From Pseudomonas anguilliseptica (GTDB taxonomy: Bacteria > Pseudomonadota > Gammaproteobacteria > Pseudomonadales > Pseudomonadaceae): a stretch of 64,000 nt of DNA. The DNA is taken from assembly GCF_021375795.1 (NCBI RefSeq), contig NZ_JAEIOI010000001.1:868001-932000 (forward strand), given 5' to 3'. Made by a program: the position numbers and the translations under genes. The notes under the pieces are model-generated. The model was not told where the DNA came from. It saw only the letters and a program-made list of their open reading frames with translations, and did no database searches. Each line of letters begins with the position of its first letter. Position 1 is the first letter of the stretch. Below, piece by piece: positions 16,115-24,216 of this stretch.

Positions 16115-17107
16115 ATGAAGATTCTGGTGACCGGAGCCAGCGGTTTTATCGGTGGGCGTTTTGCCCGTTTTGCCCTGGAGCAGGGGCTGAGTGTGCGGGT
16201 CAACGGGCGCCGCGCCGAAGGCGTCGAGCACCTGAGTTCGCGCGGTGCGGAATTTATTCAAGGCGATCTGTCTGACCCCGAGTTGGTGCAGCAGCTGTGT
16301 CGGGATGTCAATGCAGTGGTGCATTGTGCCGGCGCGGTTGGCGTGTGGGGGCGTTACGAGGATTTCCACCAGGCCAACGTCACGGTCACTGAGAACGTGG
16401 TGGAGGCCTGCCTCAAGCAGAAGGTGCGGCGCCTGGTGCATCTGTCGTCGCCGTCGGTGTATTTCGATGGCCAGGCGCATGTCGGCCTGCGTGAAGAGCA
16501 GCTGCCCAAGCGCTTTTCCGATCACTACGGCAAAACCAAGTTTCTTGCCGAGCAGCAGGTATTTGCTGCCCAGGAGTTCGGCCTGGAAGTGCTGGCGCTG
16601 CGTCCGCGTTTTGTCACCGGCGCAGGCGATACCAGCATTTTTCCACGTTTGATCAATATGCAGCGCAAGGGACGCTTGTCGATCATCGGCAACGGCCTGA
16701 ACAAGGTCGATTTCACCAGTGTGCACAACCTCAATGAAGCGCTGATGAGCTGCCTGCTGGCCGCCGGGCCAGCGCTGGGACAGGTGTACAACATCAGCAA
16801 CGGCGCGCCAGTGCCGCTGTGGGACGTGGTCAACTATGTGCTGCGCAAACTCGACCTGCCGCCGGTCACTCGTCATCTGCCCTATGGCCTGGCCTATGGT
16901 GCGGCGGCGCTGAATGAAGGCGTGTGCAAGCTGCTACCCGGTCGCCCGGAGCCGACCCTGTTCCGCCTGGGCGTGGCAGTGATGGCCAAGGATTTCTCCC
17001 TGGATATCAGCCGCGCCCGCCAGTACCTGGAGTACGAGCCCAAGACCAGCCTGTGGACTGCTCTGGATGAATTTTGCGCCTGGTGGCAGGCGCATCACCG
17101 GAGTTGA
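16115..17107 (+). CDS. NAD-dependent epimerase/dehydratase family protein
   Basis: A 330-residue extended short-chain dehydrogenase. The NAD-binding motif VTGASGFIGG is at residues 5-14 and the catalytic YGKTK (YxxxK) is at about 138-142, with SSPSVYFDG supplying the Ser region. The closest feel is to the 3-beta-HSD/sterol-dehydrogenase-like branch (AVVHCAGAVGVWGRYEDF, FVTGAGDTSIFPRLI). Substrate unknown. It starts with ATG 24 bp after a CTAGAGTGGCG stretch in a 160-bp divergent gap with the enoyl-reductase-like gene and is convergent with the small gene at 17125. Confidence 0.88.
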   Translation: MKILVTGASGFIGGRFARFALEQGLSVRVNGRRAEGVEHLSSRGAEFIQGDLSDPELVQQLCRDVNAVVHCAGAVGVWGRYEDFHQANVTVTENVVEACLKQKVRRLVHLSSPSVYFDGQAHVGLREEQLPKRFSDHYGKTKFLAEQQVFAAQEFGLEVLALRPRFVTGAGDTSIFPRLINMQRKGRLSIIGNGLNKVDFTSVHNLNEALMSCLLAAGPALGQVYNISNGAPVPLWDVVNYVLRKLDLPPVTRHLPYGLAYGAAALNEGVCKLLPGRPEPTLFRLGVAVMAKDFSLDISRARQYLEYEPKTSLWTALDEFCAWWQAHHRS

Positions 17108-17124
17108 TGTTCGGGTAACCAGGC

Positions 17125-17436
17125 TCAGGCATAAACGCGCTGTCCGCGATACATACGTACCGACCCGCTGGCCGGGCGGTGCGCATGCTCTTCCACCAGC
17201 AGCGGGTGGCCGGCCTGCATCCGTGGTGTGCTTGCGGGCTCGCCGAAGGGGCGATCGCTGTATTGGGCCAGCAATTGCCCCAGTTGGCGGGTTTCCTCAT
17301 TGCTTGAGGTGAGACAGGCGCTGAGCATGCTGTTGATCGCATCAGGCTGGCTCATGCGAATGTCCACAGTCAGTTCTTCGCGCAGCCTGCGGCGCAGGCT
17401 CATCATGCAATCCAGTACTTCTCTGTTCAGCTCCAT
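17125..17436 (-). CDS. hypothetical small protein, 103 aa
   Basis: Starts at the ATG at 17436 (MELNREVLDCMMSL), preceded by GGAAAGG; the frame stays open further upstream, but that part is Arg/Cys-rich and unlikely to be coding. The product is soluble, with a helical N-terminal half (LRRRLREELTVDIRMSQ, CLTSSNEETRQLGQLLAQYS) and a basic C-terminus. It has no domain I recognise. It is convergent with the epimerase-like gene, 17 bp apart. Confidence 0.6.
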   Translation of the reverse strand: MELNREVLDCMMSLRRRLREELTVDIRMSQPDAINSMLSACLTSSNEETRQLGQLLAQYSDRPFGEPASTPRMQAGHPLLVEEHAHRPASGSVRMYRGQRVYA

Positions 17437-17921
17437 GGACCTTTCCCCCGTTGTACAAGTGGGCTGGGTGTCATCCATCCTGAATGCCACCGGCCTGGTC
17501 TCGCCGCGTTTGCCGCGTGCGGATCGCGCCTGTACGGCCGGTTTCCCTGGCCCTACGAAAACGTCGCAAATAGACAAGTGCAAAGCGCGTACCAGCTCAC
17601 ATTCTGCGGAACTGCGCGGCCTGCAGCGGGTCGATGGGCTGAGCCGTGCCCTTCGTCGGTGCGTTTCGCACTGGCATGGCGCGACACTGAAGCGCTGCGC
17701 GCGAACCGTTATACTGCGCGGCAATTTGCATGGAGCCTGTCGGGCTTGATCGTTCGTAGCGAGGGGAAGTCCGGTTTGAGTCAGTTTTGTTGGTCTTTTG
17801 AGGCGAATAGCCCGCTATTTAACGAAAAAGAGCAGCTAAAGTGGCCAATCCGGCTTTTCCGCAGCCGAGCAGTGTTAAGTCCGACAGGCTCCTCACCCCG
17901 CGCTTTCTTGAAGGTTGACCC
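17437..17921. other. 485-bp intergenic region with a candidate promoter and long leader
   Basis: No tRNA or further gene is visible. The region separates two divergent genes. The right part (about 17716-17921) would be a 200-nt untranslated leader for the coiled-coil gene if the promoter at 17687-17715 is used; I see no known riboswitch in it. Confidence 0.5.
17687..17715 (+). promoter_or_regulatory. candidate sigma-70 promoter
   Basis: CTGAAG and TATACT spaced by 17 bp. The -10 is strong (5/6) and the -35 weak. Confidence 0.4.
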
Positions 17922-18767
17922 ATGCGTAACGATGCCCACGACGAACTCGATCATGTGCCCAGCCTGCGCGCTGACCACCGCGATCACGATGACTATGCCG
18001 CCGAGCAGGCGGAGCCGGCGCGCAGCCCTGCCTATGGCCGCGCGGCGACCGCTGCCCCGGTGAAATCGGCCAGCACCGGCCCGCTCTGGGCTCTGGTTGG
18101 CGCCTTGATGATCGCCCTGGGCGGGCTCGGCTGGTGGAGCTTCCAGCAGATCAGCCTGATGGAGCAGCAACTGGTGGCGACTCAGGAAAGCTTTGCGCGC
18201 ATCAGCGAGGAAGCCGCCGGTCGTATTCAGGACATTTCCGGCAAGGTAGTGGCCACTGAATCGTCAGTCACCAGCGGCAGTGAAGCGCTAAAGCTGCAGG
18301 TCAAGCAGCTGGAAAGCAAACTGGCCGAGCTGAGCAAGCAACAGCAGGGCGTCAGTGGGCAGAATAGCGAGCAGAGCAAGCGCCTTGAGCAGCTGGCCGC
18401 GCAGCTGAAAGGCCAGGAAGGTGGGGATGCCAAGCTGGAAGGTATCCTCAACAAACTCAGCGCTGAACAGGCGGTGCTGAAAAATGAGCAGGCCACCCTG
18501 AAAAGCGCACTGGCCGGGCAGAGCAAGTTCGACGAGAAGATTGCCGGTCTGCGCAGCGAGATCGATGCGCTGAAGAAGCAAGGCAACTCCAGCCAGGCGA
18601 TTGCCCGGGTTGAGCAGGACCTGTTGGTGTTGAAAAGCGATCTGGAAACCCGCTCGGCCGGCAGCAGTACCGCCGAGTTCGATGCGTTCCGCGCGCAGAT
18701 GAGCCGCAATATCAGCACCCTGCAGGCGCAGGTGTTGAACCTGCAGCAGCAGATCGACGCACGCTAA
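17922..18767 (+). CDS. single-pass membrane protein with long coiled coil
   Basis: A 281-residue protein: an acidic, His/Asp-rich cytoplasmic N-terminus (1-50), one TM helix (about 54-74, LWALVGALMIALGGLGWWSF), then about 200 residues of heptad-patterned Leu/Gln/Glu/Lys-rich coiled coil that ends NLQQQIDAR at the C-terminus. The layout predicts an inner-membrane anchor with a periplasmic rod. Homologues are sometimes called chromosome-segregation ATPases, but there is no nucleotide-binding motif here, so that name is misleading. Function unknown. Confidence 0.8.
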   Translation: MRNDAHDELDHVPSLRADHRDHDDYAAEQAEPARSPAYGRAATAAPVKSASTGPLWALVGALMIALGGLGWWSFQQISLMEQQLVATQESFARISEEAAGRIQDISGKVVATESSVTSGSEALKLQVKQLESKLAELSKQQQGVSGQNSEQSKRLEQLAAQLKGQEGGDAKLEGILNKLSAEQAVLKNEQATLKSALAGQSKFDEKIAGLRSEIDALKKQGNSSQAIARVEQDLLVLKSDLETRSAGSSTAEFDAFRAQMSRNISTLQAQVLNLQQQIDAR

Positions 18768-18789
18768 GGATCTGTCTGCTGCGCGTCGG

Positions 18790-18945
18790 CGATACGGCGT
18801 TAGAAATGGCCTCGGAAAGCGGCTTGCCGCTAACGCGCTTTAGCGCGGCCCGAAGGGCGAGTGAAACGAGTACTGCTCATTTACAACCAGTAAACTCCGC
18901 GCCCTCGGCCATTTCTGCCTTGTCTCGCTCTAGCTCGCTAGACCT
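18790..18945. repeat. intergenic palindromic repeat, copy A
   Basis: An imperfect long hairpin: AGAAATGGCC (18802-18811) pairs with GGCCATTTCT (18907-18916). Near its centre it carries GCTCATTTACAACCAGTAAA followed by CTCCGC, a motif shared with the element at 23949-24072. Non-coding. Confidence 0.55.
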
Positions 18946-18971
18946 GAAGTAGTTCTAAAAGTGTTGCAAAG

Positions 18972-18998
18972 AAAAGCCCGCCAATTGGCGGGCTTTTT
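18972..18998. terminator. Rho-independent terminator
   Basis: AAAAGCCCGCC-AATT-GGCGGGCTTTTT. Almost the same hairpin as the one at 7493. It lies 22 bp beyond the xenB stop and also faces the upstream plus-strand gene. Confidence 0.88.
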
Positions 18999-19019
18999 TA
19001 TGCCGGTTTGACCACCTTG

Positions 19020-20069
19020 TTACAGCGTTGGGTAGTCGAGGTAGCCGACCGGGCCTTGGCCGTAAAAGGTTTCCGGGTGCGGTGTATTCAGCTCGGCATC
19101 CTGCGCCAGGCGCGCCGGCAGGTCCGGGTTGGCGATAAACGGAATACCGAAAGCCACTGCATCGGCTTTGCCTTCAGCCAGCCAGGTATTGGCCTGCTCC
19201 TTGGTGAAGCGTTCGTTGGCGATAAACACACCGCCGAAGGCTTGTTTCAGGCTTGGCGACAGACTGTCGTCGGCTTCCTTCTCACGGGCGCAGATAAAGG
19301 CGATGCCGCGTTTGCCCAGTTCACGAGCGACGTAGGTGAAGGTCTCGGCGCGGTTGGCGTCGCCCATGTCATGGCTGTCGGCACGCGGTGCCAGGTGCAC
19401 GCCCACACGGCCAGCGCCCCAGACTTCGATGGCCGCATCGGTGACTTCCAGCAGCAGGCGTGCACGGTTTTCCAGGCTGCCGCCGTAGCGATCAGTGCGC
19501 TGGTTGGTGCTGCTCTGCAGGAACTGATCGAGCAGGTAACCGTTCGCGCCATGAATTTCAACGCCGTCAAAACCGGCGGCCTTGGCGTTTTCCGCGCCCT
19601 GGCGATAAGCATCGACGATGTCGGCGATTTCTTCGGTTTCCAGGGCGCGCGGGGTGACGAAGTCCTTCATCGGGCGCACCAGGCTGACGTGACCCGCCGG
19701 CTGGATGGCGCTCGGTGCGACCGGCAGTTGGCCGTTCAGGTAGATCGGGTCGGAAATGCGCCCGACGTGCCACAGTTGCAGAACGATCTTGCCGCCTGCA
19801 GCGTGCACAGCCTTGGTTACATTGCTCCAGCCGCGTACCTGCTCATCCGACCAGATACCGGGGGTGTCCGGGTAGCCGACGCCCATCGGGGTCACGGCGG
19901 TGGCCTCGCTGATGATCAGCCCGGCGCTGGCGCGTTGCACGTAGTACTCGGCCATCAGCGCATTGGGTACGCGGCCTTCATCGGCGCGGCAGCGGGTCAG
20001 CGGGGCCATGATGATGCGGTTGTTGAGTTGCAGATCGCCAATCTGGATCGGGTCGAAAAGCGTAGTCAT
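19020..20069 (-). CDS. xenB: xenobiotic reductase / old yellow enzyme family alkene reductase
   Basis: A 349-residue FMN-dependent TIM-barrel oxidoreductase. MTTLFDPIQIGDLQLNNRII, LQLWHVGRIS, EIHGANGYLLDQFLQ (substrate-binding His-x-x-Asn) and NQRTDRYGGSLENRAR are classic NemA/XenB motifs. It uses NAD(P)H to reduce activated C=C bonds, nitro-esters or quinones. It is the last gene of an arsR-MFS-xenB operon (17 bp behind the transporter gene), which suggests co-regulated detoxification and export of an electrophile. Confidence 0.92.
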   Translation of the reverse strand: MTTLFDPIQIGDLQLNNRIIMAPLTRCRADEGRVPNALMAEYYVQRASAGLIISEATAVTPMGVGYPDTPGIWSDEQVRGWSNVTKAVHAAGGKIVLQLWHVGRISDPIYLNGQLPVAPSAIQPAGHVSLVRPMKDFVTPRALETEEIADIVDAYRQGAENAKAAGFDGVEIHGANGYLLDQFLQSSTNQRTDRYGGSLENRARLLLEVTDAAIEVWGAGRVGVHLAPRADSHDMGDANRAETFTYVARELGKRGIAFICAREKEADDSLSPSLKQAFGGVFIANERFTKEQANTWLAEGKADAVAFGIPFIANPDLPARLAQDAELNTPHPETFYGQGPVGYLDYPTL

Positions 20070-20086
20070 GGGACGGTCCTCTCAGG

Positions 20087-21253
20087 TTATTCGTTGAGTG
20101 CAAGTTCGGGTTCAGGGGTACGGGTACTGAAGGTCAGCAGGGTGGCCAGCAACGCCAGTACGGCCAGGGCGGCAGCGGCCAGGGGTACGCGGGTCAGGCC
20201 GAAACCTTCGGCAATCACCAGGCCGCCAACCCAGGCGCCGAGGGCGTTGCCGAGGTTGAAGGCGCCAATATTCAGGGTCGACACCAGGTTCGGCGCGCCG
20301 CTGCCAAAGGCCACCACATTGACCTGCAAGGCCGGTACGGCCGCGAAGGCGGCGGTGGCCCAGAGGAACAGGGTGATTTCGGCGGGGATCAGCGCCTGAC
20401 TGGTCCAGCTGAACAGGGTGGAAATCACTGCCATGGCGACGAATACGCCGACCAGGGTGGCTTTCAGGCTGCGGTCGGCCAGACGCCCGCCGAGCACGTT
20501 ACCCAGGGTCAGGCCTAGGCCGATCAGCAGCAGGGTCCAGGTCACGCCACTGGGCGATACACCCGTGACTTCACCAAGCAGCGGCGCGATATAGGTGAAC
20601 AGGGCAAACATCGCCGCGGAGAACAGCACCGTGGTGCTCAGCGCCAGCCACAGGCCGGCACCACGCAGGGCACGCACTTCGCTGGCGAAGTCGGCCTTGG
20701 CTTCATCGGTTTTGTTGGGCAGCACGCGCCACAGGCCGATCAGGGCAATCACGCCGATCAGGGTCACGGCCCAGAAGGTCGAGCGCCAGCCGGCGTACTG
20801 ACCGAGCGCGGTACCCAGCGGCACGCCGAGCACGTTGGCCAAGGTCAGGCCGGTAAACATCAAAGCGACTGCTGACGCGCGGCGATTGGCTGGCACCAGG
20901 CTGGCGGCCACCACCGAGCCGATACCGAAGAAGGCACCGTGGCAGAGGGCGGTGATCACTCGGGCGAGCATCAGCATCTGGTAATCGCTGGCCAGGGCGC
21001 AGAACAGGTTGCCGGCGATAAAGATGCTCATCAGTGTTAACAGTGACGCTTTGCGCGGCCAGCTGGCGGTGGCCAGGGCCATAAAGGGCGCGCCGATGGC
21101 GACGCCCAGGGCGTAACCAGTGACCAGCCAGCCGGCGCCGGGAATCGACACGCCAAGGTCGCCGGCCACTTCCGGCAGCAGGCCCATGATGACGAATTCC
21201 GTGGTGCCGATGGCAAACGCGGACAAAGCGAGGACGAGAAGCGCTGCAGGCAT
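20087..21253 (-). CDS. MFS efflux transporter (AraJ/DHA1-like)
   Basis: A 388-residue inner-membrane protein with about twelve TM helices. The start ALSAFAIGTTEFVIMGLLPEV and the loop RKASLLTLM are typical of DHA1 drug-efflux permeases of the AraJ/YdhP branch. It sits between arsR and xenB on one minus-strand transcript, 39 bp after arsR and 17 bp before xenB. It probably exports the inducer, or a product of the xenB reaction; substrate unproven. Confidence 0.88.
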   Translation of the reverse strand: MPAALLVLALSAFAIGTTEFVIMGLLPEVAGDLGVSIPGAGWLVTGYALGVAIGAPFMALATASWPRKASLLTLMSIFIAGNLFCALASDYQMLMLARVITALCHGAFFGIGSVVAASLVPANRRASAVALMFTGLTLANVLGVPLGTALGQYAGWRSTFWAVTLIGVIALIGLWRVLPNKTDEAKADFASEVRALRGAGLWLALSTTVLFSAAMFALFTYIAPLLGEVTGVSPSGVTWTLLLIGLGLTLGNVLGGRLADRSLKATLVGVFVAMAVISTLFSWTSQALIPAEITLFLWATAAFAAVPALQVNVVAFGSGAPNLVSTLNIGAFNLGNALGAWVGGLVIAEGFGLTRVPLAAAALAVLALLATLLTFSTRTPEPELALNE

Positions 21254-21292
21254 GCCGTCAGCTCCTGAAAAAAGGTGAATGAAAAAGGGTTT

Positions 21293-21595
21293 TTAGAGCG
21301 CTTGGCTCATGTGGTTGAGGAATGCCTGGATGGCCTCTTCATTGCGCTTGAAGAAGTTCCACTGGCCGACCTTCTTGCTGCTGATCAGGCCGGCGCGCTG
21401 CAGAGTCGCCAGGTGCGCCGAGACTGTTGATTGCGACAGCCCGGTGCGTTGGTCGATCTTGCCGGCGCACACACCGATTTCCAGCGGGTGATCCTGGTCG
21501 GCGAAATACGCCTGCGGATCCTTCAGCCAATGCAGGATGTCGCGCCGCACAGGGTGGGCCAGAGCCTTGATCACTTCATCGATGTCGAGTTGCAT
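21293..21595 (-). CDS. ArsR/SmtB family repressor
   Basis: A 100-residue winged-helix regulator: ALAHPVRRDILHWLKD and the recognition helix GLSQSTVSAHLATLQRAGLI. There is no classical metal-binding Cys box in alpha3; Cys39 (GVCAG) could be a redox or electrophile sensor. It is the first gene of the operon with the MFS transporter and xenB, and likely represses it through the TATATCG sites just upstream. Confidence 0.9.
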   Translation of the reverse strand: MQLDIDEVIKALAHPVRRDILHWLKDPQAYFADQDHPLEIGVCAGKIDQRTGLSQSTVSAHLATLQRAGLISSKKVGQWNFFKRNEEAIQAFLNHMSQAL

Positions 21596-21623
21596 ACGGG
21601 TTATCCCCTGTGCGCTGTAACGC

Positions 21624-21667
21624 TATATCGCGATGGAGCGAACTTTATATCGGCTGCTGACGATATA
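21624..21667. promoter_or_regulatory. putative ArsR-family operator cluster
   Basis: TATATCG occurs at 21624-21630 and 21646-21652, and its inverse CGATATA at 21661-21667. The last two form a dyad TATATCG-N8-CGATATA, and the first is exactly 22 bp (two helical turns) from the second. The cluster lies 29-72 bp upstream of the arsR start. Confidence 0.5.
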
Positions 21668-21722
21668 CAGATCGTTCGTGGCGATAGTCATCATCATGGC
21701 GACTGATGTGTAAGCTGTAGCC

Positions 21723-22307
21723 ATGAATTACCTCGCGCATTTACACCTCGGCGGCGACGCGCCGGCACAGCTGCTGGGCAGCCTGTATGGCGATTTCGTC
21801 AAGGGGCCGCTGGCCGGGCAGTGGCCGGCAGATATCGAGGCGGCGATCCGTCTGCACCGACGCATTGATGTATTCACCGACAGTCACCCGCTGCAAGCGC
21901 AGGCACGGGCGCGTTTTGCCATTGAGCGGCGGCGTTATAGCGGCATCTTGCTGGATGTGTTTTTCGATCATTGCCTGGCGCGGAACTGGGCTGATTATGC
22001 TGCTGAGCCACTGCCGCGCTTTACCGGGCGGGTGTATCAGGTGTTGGCCGCCGAGCCACTTCTGCCTGAGCGTCTGGCGCATATTGCGCCGCGTATGGCC
22101 GCGCAGGATTGGCTGGGCAGTTACCGCGATTTTGCCGTGCTGGAGCAGGTGGTAGCGGGGATTGATCGGCGGCTATCGCGGCCAGGCTTGCTGGCCGGTG
22201 GTGCGGCCGAGCTGGAGCGGCTGTATCAGCCGCTGCTGGAGGATTTTCGCCAGTTCTATCCGGAGTTGCAGGCCTTCGTGGCGCATGAGCGCGGACTCGT
22301 TGGTTAA
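21723..22307 (+). CDS. acpH: acyl carrier protein phosphodiesterase
   Basis: A 194-residue member of the AcpH family, which removes the 4'-phosphopantetheine group from holo-ACP. MNYLAHLHL at the start, LLGSLYGDFVKG, IRLHRRIDVFTDSHP and SGILLDVFFDHCLARNW contain the His/Asp metal ligands of this HD-like fold. Length is as in E. coli (193). It starts divergently from arsR and its end overlaps the convergent olsA by 4 bp. Confidence 0.93.
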   Translation: MNYLAHLHLGGDAPAQLLGSLYGDFVKGPLAGQWPADIEAAIRLHRRIDVFTDSHPLQAQARARFAIERRRYSGILLDVFFDHCLARNWADYAAEPLPRFTGRVYQVLAAEPLLPERLAHIAPRMAAQDWLGSYRDFAVLEQVVAGIDRRLSRPGLLAGGAAELERLYQPLLEDFRQFYPELQAFVAHERGLVG

Positions 22308-23083
22308 GCGGCCCGGCTTTCTTCCTCGCGTAGTTCAGCGGTGCCAAACAGCGCCTGGCTGATCGCTTGCTGCGCCGCGCGAGCCAGGGCGTTGCGGTTC
22401 AGCTCGCGGCTGGCAATCGGTGTCAGTAGCTGGATCTGCACTTCACCCAGTTCGCTGCCGAGCAAACGCAGCAGGTGCGAGAGCATGTCGTCATCGCCGA
22501 TAAACGGCGCCACGCTGCAGGGTTTGCCATCACGCAGGTAGCGGATGGCCACTGGCTGTATGTAAACCCCGCTGTCGATCGCGCTGCTCAGCAGGCGGCC
22601 GTGAAAGGTACGCAGCCCCAGCCCATCGGTGGTGGTGCCTTCGGGGAAGATCAGCAGGTTACGCCCGCGTTGCAAATGGTTGCCCAGTTGCTGGCTGAGC
22701 AGGCCGCTATCACCCGAGCCGCGGCGGATAAACAGGGTGCCGGCCTTGTGCGCCAGCCAGCCGGCTACCGGCCAGGTGCGCACTTCGGCCTTGGACAGGA
22801 AGGACAGCGGAGTGAGCATGCCGAGCAGCGGGATATCGGTCCAGGACACATGATTGCTGACCCACAGCATCGGCTGACGCGGCAGCTCGCCCTGCACCTG
22901 CAAGCGGAACGGCAAGGCTGCCGCCAGATGTGCGAGAAACCAGCGGGTCAGGCGCTGACGGGTCGGCATCAGGTCATGCCGCACCAGACGTTCGAGCAGG
23001 GTGATGCCTGCCGCCAGCAGGGTGCCGAGGCTGATCACCAGCAGCAGGCGCGCCAGGCGCAGGTATAAACGCACTTTCTTCAT
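22304..23083 (-). CDS. olsA: lyso-ornithine lipid O-acyltransferase (PlsC family)
   Basis: A 259-residue PlsC-type acyltransferase with an N-terminal TM segment, the HxxxxD motif in NHVSWTDIP and the FPEGTTTDG motif. Start ATG at 23083 (MKKVRLYLRLARLLL), preferred over the longer 271-residue reading because it begins directly at the basic/hydrophobic membrane anchor. It follows olsB by 83 bp on the same strand; together they make ornithine lipids, phosphorus-free membrane lipids: OlsB N-acylates ornithine and OlsA adds the second acyl chain. A general PlsC role is the alternative. Confidence 0.85.
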   Translation of the reverse strand: MKKVRLYLRLARLLLVISLGTLLAAGITLLERLVRHDLMPTRQRLTRWFLAHLAAALPFRLQVQGELPRQPMLWVSNHVSWTDIPLLGMLTPLSFLSKAEVRTWPVAGWLAHKAGTLFIRRGSGDSGLLSQQLGNHLQRGRNLLIFPEGTTTDGLGLRTFHGRLLSSAIDSGVYIQPVAIRYLRDGKPCSVAPFIGDDDMLSHLLRLLGSELGEVQIQLLTPIASRELNRNALARAAQQAISQALFGTAELREEESRAA

Positions 23084-23166
23084 CGAACTCTCTCGCTGCA
23101 AAAATACAAACGCCGGCACTGTCTACAGAGTGCCGGCGACTTGTGCAACATTACTCCGACCTGCTG

Positions 23167-23925
23167 TTAAACAGCAGCTTTGAAATGCCGTGCATAGCGT
23201 GGGCAAAGCTCATCACGCTTGAGCAGGATAAACACGTCGGCGACCTGGAAATCCTGGTCCCAGCACGGCTCGCCGCAGATCTTCGCACCCAGGCGCATAT
23301 AGGCCTTGAGCAGCGGGGGCATTTCGGCGATCACGTTGCTCGGCACATCCAGCGTAGGCAGCGGGGTCTTCGGTTCGGCGCGCAGGTGTTCGGTGCACAG
23401 GTAGCGTTCGCGCAGGCGCTGCATGATTGCCTGGGCCTGGATGCCGCCGTCCTGCATGGAGATGCTCGCGCAGCCCATCAGGTAGCGGTAACCGCCTTGG
23501 TTGAGCACTTCGGCCAACTCGCCCCAGAGCACGGCGATGGTCGCGCCGTTGCGGTAGGCGGCGTCGACGCAGGTGCGGCCGATTTCCAGCACCGGGCCTT
23601 CGAGGTGCGGCAGGCCGTGCAGGCTGAATTCTTCTTCGCTGTAGAAGCGCCCCAGGCTGGAGGCTGCGCAGTGGTCGAGCAGGCGCGTCGTGGCTACCAG
23701 CTCACCGCTGTTCAGGTCACGTACGCCGATGTGTTGGCAGTGAATGTCGTAGTCATCCATGTCCAGGCCCAGCTCGGCCCCCTTGAGCTTGGCATCGAAT
23801 TCGACGCTGAATACACGAAAGCGCAGTGCCTGGGCTTCGCGCAAGGCTGCAGCGCCGTGCAAACGCTCGGCCTGCAGGCGACGAGCTGGGGTAGTGCGGT
23901 CGCGGGTGATTGCCATCTGGGTCAT
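23167..23925 (-). CDS. olsB: L-ornithine N(alpha)-acyltransferase
   Basis: A 252-residue GNAT-fold enzyme that transfers a 3-hydroxyacyl chain from ACP to ornithine. [33 protein letters not shown] and [21 protein letters not shown] are hallmark OlsB/hemolysin-like acyltransferase segments, and [13 protein letters not shown] is also conserved. It heads the olsB-olsA pair. Use of ACP donors makes the nearby acpH gene (an ACP-modifying enzyme) noteworthy. In other pseudomonads the pathway is induced by phosphate limitation; no Pho box was found here. Confidence 0.92.
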   Translation of the reverse strand: MTQMAITRDRTTPARRLQAERLHGAAALREAQALRFRVFSVEFDAKLKGAELGLDMDDYDIHCQHIGVRDLNSGELVATTRLLDHCAASSLGRFYSEEEFSLHGLPHLEGPVLEIGRTCVDAAYRNGATIAVLWGELAEVLNQGGYRYLMGCASISMQDGGIQAQAIMQRLRERYLCTEHLRAEPKTPLPTLDVPSNVIAEMPPLLKAYMRLGAKICGEPCWDQDFQVADVFILLKRDELCPRYARHFKAAV

Positions 23926-23948
23926 GCCGTCATCTCCATTTCGGCCGT

Positions 23949-24072
23949 GTGAAAACTACTGCGCTCGGTTATGCCGCGTTGAAAGCAACCTCGGAATGCT
24001 CATGTACAACTCGTACACTCCGCTTCCTCGCTTGCTTTCGCCTTGCCTAACCTTCGCTCGCGACGTTTTCAC
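23949..24072. repeat. intergenic palindromic repeat, copy B
   Basis: A 124-bp element bounded by GTGAAAAC and GTTTTCAC. It has an inner pair GAAAGCAA/TTGCTTTC and a central TGTACAACTCGTACA. It shares the motif GCTCATNTACAACNNGTANA followed by CTCCGC with the element at 18790-18945. Non-coding; occupies most of the 291-bp gap between olsB and the next gene. Confidence 0.65.
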
Positions 24073-24216
24073 TTGGCCTAGTTAGCCGGCTTTTTGCCTT
24101 GCAGCCGGTCGATCTTGTTGGGCAAGCTCAGGCTAGGTAGCGCTGGTGTCACCTCCGTGAATCTTTGGTGATGCTTGTGTGACAGTGCTTTCGATAACCC
24201 CAACAAGGAGCAATGC

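Noticed and set aside
17125..17724. 199-aa version of the small minus-strand gene
   Set aside because: The first 96 residues are Arg/Cys-rich with no start signal; the ATG at 17436 has a ribosome site.
17922..18767. chromosome-segregation ATPase
   Set aside because: No Walker motif; coiled-coil composition alone explains such annotations.
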